Of a stretch of DNA of 64,000 bases, positions 39,651 to 50,137 are shown piece by piece (position 1 is the stretch's first letter; the number at the start of each line of letters is the position of its first letter). The notes below the pieces were generated by a model. The model saw only the letters and a program-made list of their open reading frames with translations. It was not told where the DNA came from and searched no databases. The stretch is from Heliopora coerulea (Eukaryota; Cnidaria; Anthozoa; Scleralcyonacea; Helioporidae). A program made the position numbers and the translations under genes. The DNA lies in the NCBI GenBank assembly GCA_030142905.1, contig JASJOG010000104.1, forward strand, positions 583,001 to 647,000, given 5' to 3'.

Positions 39651-40815
39651 GGTTACCCACGGTTTTTGGCGAGTTTTCAACCAATGTTAAACTTTCGAAA
39701 TAAGGCGAAAATATGAAAATTTAGGGCGAATAAGATAGTTATGGCCATATTTCATGGACTTTACAGTAATATTTTAGATGATTTTTGAGGTCGAAAAATT
39801 TCCCCAAAAAGTAAAGGGGTTAACCCACAGTTTTTGACGAATTTTCGACCAATGTCAAATTTTCGAAATAAGGCGAAAATATGAAAGTTTAGGGCGAATA
39901 AGATAGTTGTGGCCATATTTCAGGGACTTTACAGTAATATTTGAGATGATTTTTAAGGTTGAAAAATTTCACCAAAAAGTAAAGGGGTAAACCCAAGGTT
40001 TTAAGCGATTTTTCAACCAATTTCAAACTTTCGAAATAAGGCGAAAATATGAAAATTTAGGCCGAATGAAACAGTTGTGGCCATATTTCATCGACTTTAC
40101 AGTAATATTTAAGATGATTTTTGAGGCCAAAAAATTTCGACAAAAAGTAAAGGGGTTAACCCACGCATTTTGACGATTTTTCGATCAATTTCAAAGATTC
40201 GAAATAAGCTCGGAATATTAATGATTAGCGAAAAAAAATTAGCTTGGCATTGATTTGAGTGATTTTAAAGTAAAATCTAGGGTAATTTTTGTGGTGTAAA
40301 AATTTGGGAAAAAAGTAAAGGGGTTAACCTACGGTTTTTGACGATTTTTTGATCAATTTCAAAGTTTCGGAATAAGCTCAGAATATGAAAGATTAGCCAA
40401 AAAAAATCTCGTTTGGTATTGGTTTGAGTGATTGTAAAGTAAAATTTAGGGTAATTTTAGTGAAGTAAAAATTTGGGAAAAAAGTAAAGGGGTTAATCTA
40501 CGGTTTTTGACGACTTTTCGATCAATTTCAAAGTTTCGAAATAATCTCAGAATATGAAAGATTAGGCAAAAGAAACTCGTTTTGCATTGATTTGAATGAT
40601 TTTAAAGTAAAATTTAGGGTAATTTTAGTGGTGTAAAAATTTGGGGAAAAAGTAAAGGGGTTAACCCATGGTTTTTTAACGGATTTTCAACTCATCTTAA
40701 ACTTTCGAAAGAAGCTCAAATTATGAAAATTTAGTTAACAGAATTTAGTTTTGGTCTTATTTTTGTAATATTAGGCTAAAATAGAGGTGTTACCCACGGA
40801 TTTTTAAGGTTTATG
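39651..40815. repeat. ~168-bp satellite array, right block (~7 units)
   Basis: Continuation of the satellite beyond the LINE. The first three units are of the common type. From about 40140 the units switch to the divergent variant (AAGCTCAGAATATGAAAGATTAG, GTGTAAAAATTTGGG) also seen at the far left edge, and the last unit near 40.68-40.80 kb is the most decayed. The array ends about 120 bp before the PREB start codon. Confidence 0.95.
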
Positions 40816-40931
40816 GATAGAATGAGCCTTTAGTAGCTTTTCGTCAGCGGTAATTCCCAAGGGTAGTGAATGATGCCACGTTGGATTGGTAGACTATTGT
40901 TTACAATAAATGTATATGATCGTGTACAGAA
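40816..40931 (+). promoter_or_regulatory. Short 5' region of PREB between satellite and start codon
   Basis: Only about 116 bp separate the last recognisable satellite sequence from the PREB ATG. It includes GGATTGG near 40892 (an inverted CCAAT-like box) and no clear TATA box. The core promoter must lie here or within the satellite edge. This is an inference from position. Confidence 0.35.
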
Positions 40932-43900
40932 ATGAGCGCAACAACTTTACTCAACACAAATTTTCCTCTTTATACTGTTGATATTTTAGATAAAGATCAT
41001 TTTGTTATTGCTGGTGGTGGAGGGTCAGCAAAAACTGGAGTTCCAAATGCTTTGGTAGGTTTTCAACTTTGAATATTTGTCTTAGGAAGTTTACGAGGCA
41101 ACGCAAACAACATTAGGTAAAATTCTATTTACACGTCCCCTAATAAAGGAAAAAATTTGTTGTGCATACATTGGATCTAGCTTTGTAACTTCAATGCTAC
41201 TACGTAATCTGAAATAAAGTGCCGTGAATGTTAGTGAAATGATTTTCTGAGCGGGGGGAGGGGCGTATAGAGCGACATATTAGGCTTGGGATAATAAAGA
41301 GGCATCAGGTTTAGGGCTTTAGGATTAGAGTATGAGTTAGGTTTAGGCATTTTTATGTGTCATCCCAAGTATTATTTGAAAGAAGTGCTAAACAAACAAT
41401 AGATAAACTTCGTTGAATCAATGTCCAGTTTCCCTTATACATCTGCTGAATACAATAACCAGAATGCCTTTCGAAATCTTGTTTGTAATGTTAATCAAAG
41501 CAATTGTTTTTCCTTTTGCTTTGGGAGTTCAATGTTTGCATGAAAATGGAAAACCATAAAGAATTCTGGTAGTTATGTTCAGCTAACACAATAAGGGGGA
41601 CTGGCTATTTTAGAGAATGCCTCCCCTACCACCCACCACTCCCCTACATCAAGTTGTATTCTTTAATGATCGTGACACATTCAGTTGTCCATCCTATGCA
41701 ATCATAAATTCACATTTTGATGGCCCTCCAGATTCCAAGTACATTCCACATTTACCTCAAATAATGTTGCAACGTGAAAGCCAAGGGACAAAATCAAGAA
41801 TCCTTGGACATAGGCTGTCTGGTTAGCATTCAAAGTACAATGTAAGAATGGTCCTTTGAAACAAAGTTTAAGTGCATTAAAGTACGTGTACAGATAGCAC
41901 ATGCATGCATCTACGAGGAGTAAGTGTGGAACAATCATGCAATAAACAACTTGTACAGGAAAATGTTAGTTTCGTCACAAAGAACTTCATGGTTACTCTT
42001 ATGTCAAATGTATATTTATTGAAAATTGTTTCTTTGAGAACAAGGAAACAGGTATAGCATTCACTTGAATACTGTGCATCCATCCTAAGTGGATTCTCCT
42101 CAAATAGACCTGGGTATTTTTTTTTATTATAACCAGGTTATGTTATACTAAATGTGCTTGCTTTTTCAGCAAATATTTCAAATTAAGTATGATAAGAAAG
42201 AAATTAAAGCGAGAAAGGTTCATGAACATGATGCTGAGCGGAAAGCAATCATGAACTCTGCTGTCCATCCTAAGGAGAAATCATTGGTAGTTGGGAAAGA
42301 GAATGAATGTCATCTCTTATCAGTTGAAATCAAGAAGAAATCAAATACTTCTAAAACTTCACAAGCAAAGAAGAGAGTTGAAACTTCTGATGATTATGAC
42401 AATGAATATAAAGTATCTACTCTTTGTTCTGCAATGACAGTAAAATGCTCTACTGATGATGATGAGAGTGATTTCCAAAAAGTTGTTCGATTTTCCCACA
42501 ATGGTGAGTTTATTGTAACTGGAGGATCAAATGGATATGTATGTATCTTAAAGGTGAGAAGGGAATGTTTATTTATTTATTTATTGCTTACTTATTTATT
42601 TACTTATTTGTTTATTAATTGTAAATGTTATTGCCTGTATTTATGACTTGTATCCTGACTTGAAGTCACGCTCCCACCATGTATAATGTGTACCACCAAT
42701 TTCCAGAGAATTACAAGCTGTCCAATAGTTGTAATGTTGCCCTGGTCATTAGGAGGTTAGACATTGTGGTGTGCACACATAAAACCAGTTTTATAATTAT
42801 AACCTTACTCCTACTTGAAGAGAAACTTTAAATAACTACTGTATCACCAAAATGTTTCATGGCTTTCCTTTCCCTGAAATACACAAGTATGTACTAATAC
42901 ATGTTATTCAGTCTATATCTAAGTGCAAAGTATCTTTTGGTATTGCCACTATGTTGTAATTTACTCACTGTTTCTTCCTTCTCTTTGCAATGAAGTATCC
43001 CACTTTAGAATGTCTTCACAATTTTAAAGCACATGACACAGATGTGGATGACTTGGACATTCATCCAAATGGAAAAAGAGTAAGATTTGGAAAAAAGTCA
43101 AATAAACCTAAACTGCTCAATAATACTGTAAATAATAAACCATTCAGACACCAATGGTGGTGTCTTCAAACATAAAAATTGTCACTTAACTCCAAATCAG
43201 AAATAATTTAGGGTGAAATAACATTCCACTTTTGTTCACATTTTTTGATGTTTCTTGATGCATTTCATGTTAACATTCAGAATTTCTTTCACCATTTCAT
43301 TTTTTCCATCATTAAAATACATTTTCTCTGTGATACAAGGAAGCAAATTAAACAGCCAGTTGTTTTGTTTGTGTACATATGAAGACTGTTGTACTGCACT
43401 GAGATCATTTCTTTACTCTGCCAATAGTTTGTTACAGTATCAAGAGATACAAAAGCTTACGTATGGCAATTAGAAGAAGGAAACCGAGAGTTTGAGCTGT
43501 TTTATACCAGCCCAGGTGGTGATCAGGAGAACTGTTTCAGATTGAGGGCATGCAGGTAGTGCCAAAGAATATACTGTATTAGCTACTGTTGATGAACTTG
43601 TAGCTCCCAAAATGAAAGCAAACTAACCAGCAATAATGCAAACCAACTCTGAGATTTAACGTATCAATGAGGAAAGCCTACCAAGTATAATAAAATGTGG
43701 TTTTGTTTTTGTCCATTTGCTATATTTAGGTTTTCTACCAATGAGAAAGGTGAAGTTCATCTGTACACTATTCAAGTTCCATCCAAATTTGACCGACATC
43801 AACCTTCACCTTCACTAATTGTCAGGTGGGATTGTACAAAATGGGTTCCACAACTTAGTCGTACAGCTGGTCTTGAACCTCTAACTCAAATGGCAGTTAG

Positions 43901-45622
43901 GTATGTAGAAGTGTTTTAACTTAAGGCTATTGGCAGAGTTGAGTAAAATGTCCAAAATGTTTGCAAGACCATCCAACCAAACAAACCAATCGATCAATCT
44001 ACCTACCTACATACCCACCTACTAACCTACCAACCTGACACCCAGCCAGCCCACAGTCAACTAACCCACCAAACTGGTCAGTTGCTTGATCTGTCAGTCA
44101 GTCAATCAATAAATTAGTCAATCAATCCATGCATGCATCTATTCAGCCATCCATTCCATCTCATCTTGCCTCACCATATCCCTCTCCATGACTTCATCAG
44201 TCAATTGGTAACAATTGTCAAGTTATCTCGAGTAAACCAGCTAATCAATCTCGAGAACAAGGAATAACTCTGTTTAATCACGTTCAATTCCATCTGGCGT
44301 GCACACTTCTCGAAACGCATTGATCAGATCATTCTTTGATTACTTTGCAGTGAAAATGGCATGTACATTGGGGTTGGTACATCATCTGGTTCAGTGTCAG
44401 TTTACATCGCTTGGAGTTTGACGGTATTTAAAACAATTTTAAATTGAGAAAGAACTACATCATATTGATTACAAAAAATTGATTGAAAGAAAACAACAAT
44501 TTAAATTGGGTACCATCACCGCGGCCAATTCAATGTAGTTTTGAAACTCAGGCGGTATATTATTCTAGAAATACAAGGTTTGTGGGATCGAAGTCTAGCT
44601 GCAGTGAGTAATTTGGCCTTTTGTTTTGAATAGCAACTGGACATCTTTCCTATCGTTCCACATTTTCTCTTATTGAAACTGGAAAGTTATCCATCTCGGA
44701 CGCAAAAGTTTCCTAAATCTATTTCCTTATGCACGACGAGAAAGTAAATAACATTTCCATTAACAGTTTTCCATAGGATCGAATAAGCACCACAGCTAAA
44801 ATAAACTTCAAGTAAACGACAAAATTTTTAACTGTATATATGTTTCAGCAAGACTTACGCCATCTTCAGTACAATGATGTACTAAAGATGGCATAAGTCT
44901 TGCCGATACACGTATACAATTAAAAATTTTGTCGTTTACTTGAAGTTTATTTTAACAGTTTTTCCTAGTTGCCACTAACTTTGTCTCGTATGTTATCAGT
45001 TCCCTGAGCTCAAAACACAAGCTCATTGGCTTCTTGTATTTATTTCAAGTTCGATAAGTCACTGGAATTAATACTAGAACAATTGTTTTGCTTTTTTTTA
45101 GCCGTTGGTAACCGTTCCTAATGTTCATAATATCTTCGTCACTGGTCTGGTGTTCTTGCCACAGTCATCATCTTTATCTGAAGCTAACAAAGAACTAGGC
45201 TTGTTGACCATATCAGCCGATAATACTTGCAAACTGGTTGCCGTTACCAACAGAAGTACGTTTCTTTTTATTACTATAATAATTTGATTAATCCACATTT
45301 ATAATGAGGAACAATGACTGGATGATACTGAAAGCAGTTACCAAGAACTATCTAGCAAGTGAACCAGCAAAGAAGCAATTGCTTGTTATTGTGAATTTTG
45401 ATAATATGATGCAAGTCAACTAAATGCCATCATTGCATCTAATGATTGAAACAGTGCATCGCTTGAGGCATTTTGAGATTTCCTTGCAGCTGTGTTCATG
45501 ACAGTAGACAATTTCTCTGCTCTTATTTAGGTGAATTTAGTATATGGTGGATACTGATTGGCTCCATTCTGCTGTTGTATTTGACGTTTCTGGCGCTCAG
45601 TTATCTTGGATTTGATATTTAA
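40932..45622 (+). CDS. PREB: PREB / Sec12-like guanine nucleotide exchange factor for Sar1
   Basis: ER membrane WD40 protein that activates Sar1 GTPase to start COPII coat assembly. Eight exons: 40932-41054, 42170-42553, 42996-43079, 43428-43555, 43730-43900, 44351-44423, 45102-45255, 45531-45622; 1209 nt, 402 residues, close to the 417 of the human protein. The start MSATTLLN leads into AGGGGSAKTGVPNAL (residues 27-41), the Gly-rich potassium-binding loop typical of Sec12. WD-type blades follow: VVRFSHNGEFIVTGGSNG, DVDDLDIHPNGKRFVTVSRD and MAVSENGMYIGVGTSSGSV. The last exon encodes a membrane helix (about 376-397) and the short luminal tail GFDI, as expected for a type II tail anchor. Intron 6 holds a foldback MITE; intron 5 a degenerate CCAA/TCAA repeat. 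The satellite abuts its 5' end. Confidence 0.93.
43955..44165. repeat. Degenerate tetranucleotide repeat in PREB intron 5
   Basis: Loose runs of CCAA, TCAA and CTAC units (for example ACCTACCTACATACC and GTCAGTCAGTCAATCAAT). No coding content. Confidence 0.65.
44797..44955. mobile_element. Foldback MITE in PREB intron 6
   Basis: About 159 bp whose halves are reverse complements: it opens TAAAATAAACTTCAAGT, closes with the exact complement, and its centre is GCCATCTTCAGTACAATG ... AAAGATGGC. Few mismatches, hence fairly recent. No coding content. Confidence 0.8.
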
Positions 45623-45732
45623 CTATGGCGGCTTCAACATCCTCGTACGCGTACATTGTTTTAATCATTCAAGAAGTTATTGGTGATGGAGGAAAGTACA
45701 ACAAAGATTTTGTTCTGGTGACAAATTTCAGT

Positions 45733-46128
45733 ATCGCTTTAAAAAGCATATTAACTATGGTGAATGGTTATACTAGACAGTTTTGAAAAGAACTAGAGGA
45801 ACCCACGCAGAGTGAGAAAATAAATACTAAAAAGAAGCACTACGCATTTCGGCAGACCACTCTTCAGGTGCAAACGTCTGCTAATTGTTGGAGAAATGAG
45901 TTTTCAGCTTCTATTTACGACATCATCGCTTTTACGTCAGGTATAAATAAAAGCTGAAAACTCATTTCTCAACAGTTAGCAGACGTTTGCACCTGAAGAG
46001 GGGTCTGCCGAAATGCATAGTGCTCCTTTTTAATATATATTTTCTCACTCTGTGCGGGTTCCTCTAGTTCTTTTCAGAACTGCCTTGTATAGCCATTCAC
46101 CATGATTAATACGTTTTTTAAAACGACA
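45733..46128. mobile_element. Long foldback MITE (family 2, complete)
   Basis: An almost complete palindrome of about 395 bp just 3' of PREB. Arms carry GAACTAGAGGAACCC and CGGCAGACC and their complements, with TGCAAACGTCTGC near the inner part. A half copy lies at 46748-46872, showing a repeat family. It falls about 110 bp after the PREB stop codon, so it may be in the 3' UTR. Confidence 0.85.
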
Positions 46129-46747
46129 GAGAAAAATACAGCCCAATGAAACAAATAAACAAATACGATCTATAACTGGCATCGATATGTCGGGAAGTAC
46201 GGAACTACGATATAAAGACGGAAATTTGTCCATCTGACTCGCTATTTCCGAAATGTGTTTTATATCTTCTCTGAAACGAGACTTGGTGCGAAAACCTTTC
46301 AAATAAAAATTAGCTCACCTATTTCCACGAGTGAGTTTCTACAGCAAACCACGGCTCAGACTAGATAAAAAAGGTAATAGCTGACAGCGAAAACAATTTT
46401 ATGAAAAGGAATAACACTAATTAGAATAAAATATTGCCCATTGTCAACTTGATACACTGTTGAGAAGATACAGTCTTGTTTCAGAAGCTAAATGAAACTA
46501 CCCCTTTACTCATTTGCATTTACTTTGTATTGCTTATGCATGTATGATATTATTCCTTCCTTCCTTCCTTCCTTCATTAGTTCATTCGTTATGTGTAACG
46601 ATGATAGCGTGAAAATTTGTTTCAAATGAAAGTGCTCTGGATAAACGAGGATGCTTGGCAGTTACACGTGAAAAATGCGCCTTTATGAATAATGGAATAT
46701 TGATGATGTTATAAAACAAAGATTTTGTGGTGGTGACAAATCTCAGT

Positions 46748-46872
46748 ATTACTTTAAAAAACGTATTAACCATGGTGAATCGTTACACTAGACAGTTCTG
46801 AAAAGAACTAGAGGAACCCACACAGAGTGAGAAAATAAATACTAAAAAAAGCAGTTCGGCAGACCACTCTTC
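46748..46872. mobile_element. Half copy of foldback MITE family 2
   Basis: Repeats the left arm of the element at 45733 (TTTAAAAAACGTATTAACCA ... GAACTAGAGGAACCC ... CAGACCACTCTTCAG) with the same order and orientation, then ends without the second arm. Confidence 0.75.
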
Positions 46873-48454
46873 AGTGGTTACAAGCTGTAAGTGTCATGAT
46901 GGTAACAGCAAAATTGAAGCTTTTTGTGGCATTTCATCCCAGCTGTTTTCGTCATGCAATTTTAATCGCAACAGCAGTCTTGATGTGACTGAATATATGA
47001 CTTTAGTACGAGCAAAAACCCACTGGTACATCAAGAACGAATACCGCAACCCACAGGAGACGATTTTTAATTTTGAACCGCGTACCAGAGGTTATCCATG
47101 ATACATTTTTTATTATTGAAAAGTGGATTCACGTTCATAGTTTAGCCACAATGAGAAAGATAAGGGAAATCGAACTGATAAAACATTCAAGAAAGAAGCT
47201 GAAGTTTCTAGAGAAAGTTCAAACCCCTAGTTTCGTGTTTCGCTCTCAAGGTTTTCATCGATAACATTTTTTATTGAATTAAACTTTACGATAAATTCAT
47301 TTTCAAAAAACTTATGACTTTTAACAACTTACTGTTACCTTCTGCAAGTTTGATTTTTCCCGCCTTTTTTTATACTCCAAGAATTGGAATAATTACTTCT
47401 TTTCACTTATAAACTAAGTGACCCAGCCTCATCCACCTCACATTGGCATAAACCAACATAAAAAAAACCCAAAAAACTATTTGGAACACTTTATTTTATA
47501 CTAAACATTCCGATAAATTCATTTGAAATAAATTTGAAATTCATGATTTCCAAATTTTTATATTCGTTAATCAGCATTCCGGGTTTGAACTTACACTACC
47601 TAGCGCGATATTTTGAGTGAAGAACGTTTCATCAACTGATCGCAATTTTTAAGTATCAAAATTTATCTTATCTGAACTGCAACCAACTACAGACATTCCT
47701 GCCAAGCCGCTTTTCACTTTTCGTTGCAATTCTTGTGGTTTACGGAGTCACAGGCGAGTTAATACGCAAAAAGTGAGTATTTTAAAAGGGCGGGGCAGAA
47801 TTTAACGTTTAGCGGGGAATTCTTTTGCGGAGGAATTCGGGAACACTTTCCAACATTTTCCCAAATTAATCGGACTTTGCAGAGTTAATGTACGCGGCCC
47901 GCTAAAATGCATGCGCGCGCAAGATTGGAATACTGGTTCATTCTGCGTGGGGTAGGTATCTGATCGCCTTTCGCATCACCTTCATGGCGCAGTGTTCTCA
48001 TATGGGATTCACAAAGAGTTTCACATCAGATTACTGCTTAATTCAAATGTAACTTCAATTCCTATTTGAGACAAAAAGTAATCCAAAACTGCTGAGGGAT
48101 GACTCTAATCGAGAGGATAAATTCTTCTTCCTCCTTCCAAATTGGTGTTGATGTCTAAGACGGAATAATAATTAGCTATCTCTCGTAAAGAGTGACCCTA
48201 AGCTCTGTCGTTTGAGAAAACAGTGGTGCTGCGTCGGAGAAAAAAGCCAGAACTCGTTTCTTCCTCTGACAAAAGGCCTTTGATCGGAACGTTGGAATTC
48301 TTTGAGATCACTCACTGCAGTTACCAACCTTTAATTTTTTACCCGGAGAAAAAAGCCGTTTGGTTGTGTGGGTACTTCGATGTTGTGGCGAATATCAAAG
48401 TAAATAAAAACAGTATTTATTACCTTATCTATTTCCAGCCGACAGTTTGAAAAA
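46873..48454. other. Intergenic; no recognised gene
   Basis: Short open frames at 46874-47101, 47073-47264 and 48223-48450 lack ATG starts or family similarity. The last (RRRKKPELVSSSDKRPLIG, then AVWLCGYFDVV) is preceded by an acceptor-like GAAAACAG and followed by a weak donor, so it could be one exon of an unseen gene, but I cannot support a gene model. Confidence 0.35.
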
Positions 48455-48663
48455 AATATGAGACAAAACATAATTCGAAAATAAACATCTTGTAAATAAC
48501 TCAAGATATGAACTTAAGAACAAGACCAAAGTATAGTGATATTTCGACTATTTCCAAGCCTTCGTCATATCAATATTATCGCTATGCTTTGTCTTATTCT
48601 TAAGCTCGAATCTTGAGCATTTTACAGGATGTTTATTTTCGGGTTATGTTTTGTCTTATATTA
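48455..48663. mobile_element. Foldback MITE
   Basis: About 209 bp with inverted arms: outer AATATGAGACAAAACATAA and its complement TTATGTTTTGTCTTATATT; further matches CGAAAATAAACATC with GATGTTTATTTTCG. The central part pairs less well. Confidence 0.75.
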
Positions 48664-49196
48664 TTACCTCATCTTTAAACAGATATCTATGTACGTTTTG
48701 ATGTCACTTTAACGAAGAAATAGTTTCTGGTTTTAAATAGTCGAGGAAACTGTCAGTTGAACTGTTTCGTCGATCAAAGATCTTGTTGCTCTAACGACCG
48801 GGTGGTAAAGTTCAGAATCAAAAATGGACGGTGTTGACCTCATGGCAACCGCATGAGATAACATCGGTCTGATGGATTCTTAAAATTTAAATTTGGTGGA
48901 TTTGCCACGGGAAATTAATGGGAAAAGATAAAACGTTTCACCCACACTTGATTCCGGTGTTTGTTACAAGTTCTAAAATTCCAATAAATTGCTTTTTCCG
49001 TAAATGTTTGTACAAAACTCATTCTCGACGTTGACATTCAACATTTCAACAATATTCGTGAATGAAAACGAGAAACTTGTTTGGCATACTGACAAACCTG
49101 GTTTGAATAAAAACATACACCATATTTCCTAACTGATATGTATTGCGTACTGGGTATCGTATGTTGATATGGTCGGGATACTGGTTCCATGTATCA

Positions 49197-49341
49197 GACC
49201 CCGTTCACACGATACCGGTATGAAAAAGCATGAAACCGTAATGCTAACCGTAACGATTTGAAACCGTAATGTGAAACCGGGTTCGTACCGTGTTATTTTG
49301 ATACCGGTGCAGTTTCGTACTGATATCGTGTGAACGGGGTC
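49197..49341. mobile_element. TIR MITE, family 1 (copy b), with 3-bp target duplication
   Basis: 145 bp with terminal inverted repeats: start GACCCCGTTCACACGATAC, end ATCGTGTGAACGGGGTC. Flanked by TCA on both sides (49194-49196 and 49342-49344). Shares its centre with the 238-bp copy at 18750-18987, which is flanked by TAG. Two copies with different 3-bp flanks support true target duplications. Confidence 0.85.
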
Positions 49342-50059
49342 TCAATCTTTTTTGTCAGCATGAGTGCACGTTATTAGATTCAATAAACAACTGTTCTCGT
49401 CAACAAAAATTTCACAACGTTTGTAAAATCTTGTTGAAAGGCATTTGTATACAGTGTTGAAAACCTTCATGAATTATTTAATCTGTTATGTCCATAAGTA
49501 ATGTAAACATTCTTAATCTTTTTTACTGGTTGGGGAAGAACGCCACTCGATCTCTAGTTAAATATGAAGCTTATCAAGTCTCCTAATATTTCCGATATTG
49601 AAAAAAAGGATTGAGATTGTATTTTGGCTACAGAGAACAAATAATCTGAACTTGCCATATCCTTTTAACAGAACCGATTATCCAAAATGCAACGAGAAAT
49701 GATGCCGTGTTTGCTTATCATGACCAATCCAACGGAAAACGTGACAGAAAGACCAACGCTGATAAATTATCGATCTACGGACTTTGCTGGGAAAAAGCTT
49801 CGTTAAATCTATGACAAAATCGCGCGTTTGAAGAAATTTCTTAAACTTTGTTTTTTAAAAAAAGAATATCATTATAAGCAGACTTTGATGACACTCTCAA
49901 AGGCCACTTTCAATAACTAAAGTAGCTTATTGAAGCGATTAGCTCGACAGGTGTCCTGGGATGTACATATTAAATTGTTTAACCTGACAGTATTTTGTTA
50001 TCAGTGTCCTCTCATGGTTATTAATTTATAAGCACAAGTTCGTGGGTGTCGACAAAGCA

Positions 50060-50067
50060 TAAAAGAA
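50060..50067 (+). promoter_or_regulatory. TATA-like box of the neuropeptide gene
   Basis: CATAAAAG lies about 78 bp upstream of the precursor start codon at 50138, leaving room for a short 5' UTR. The only other support is position. Confidence 0.4.
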
Positions 50068-50137
50068 GGGAACATCGGACGTTGCCTCGGTTGAGTTAGG
50101 AAGAACAAGAGGCGAACTGGTGAAGAAAGAAGCCAGT

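Noticed and set aside
48223..48402. Possible internal exon with AVWLCGYFDVV
   Set aside because: Acceptor and donor are weak and no neighbouring exons could be joined.
50120..50137. GTG start six codons upstream of the neuropeptide ATG
   Set aside because: Non-ATG starts are unlikely here and the added residues would precede a good signal peptide.
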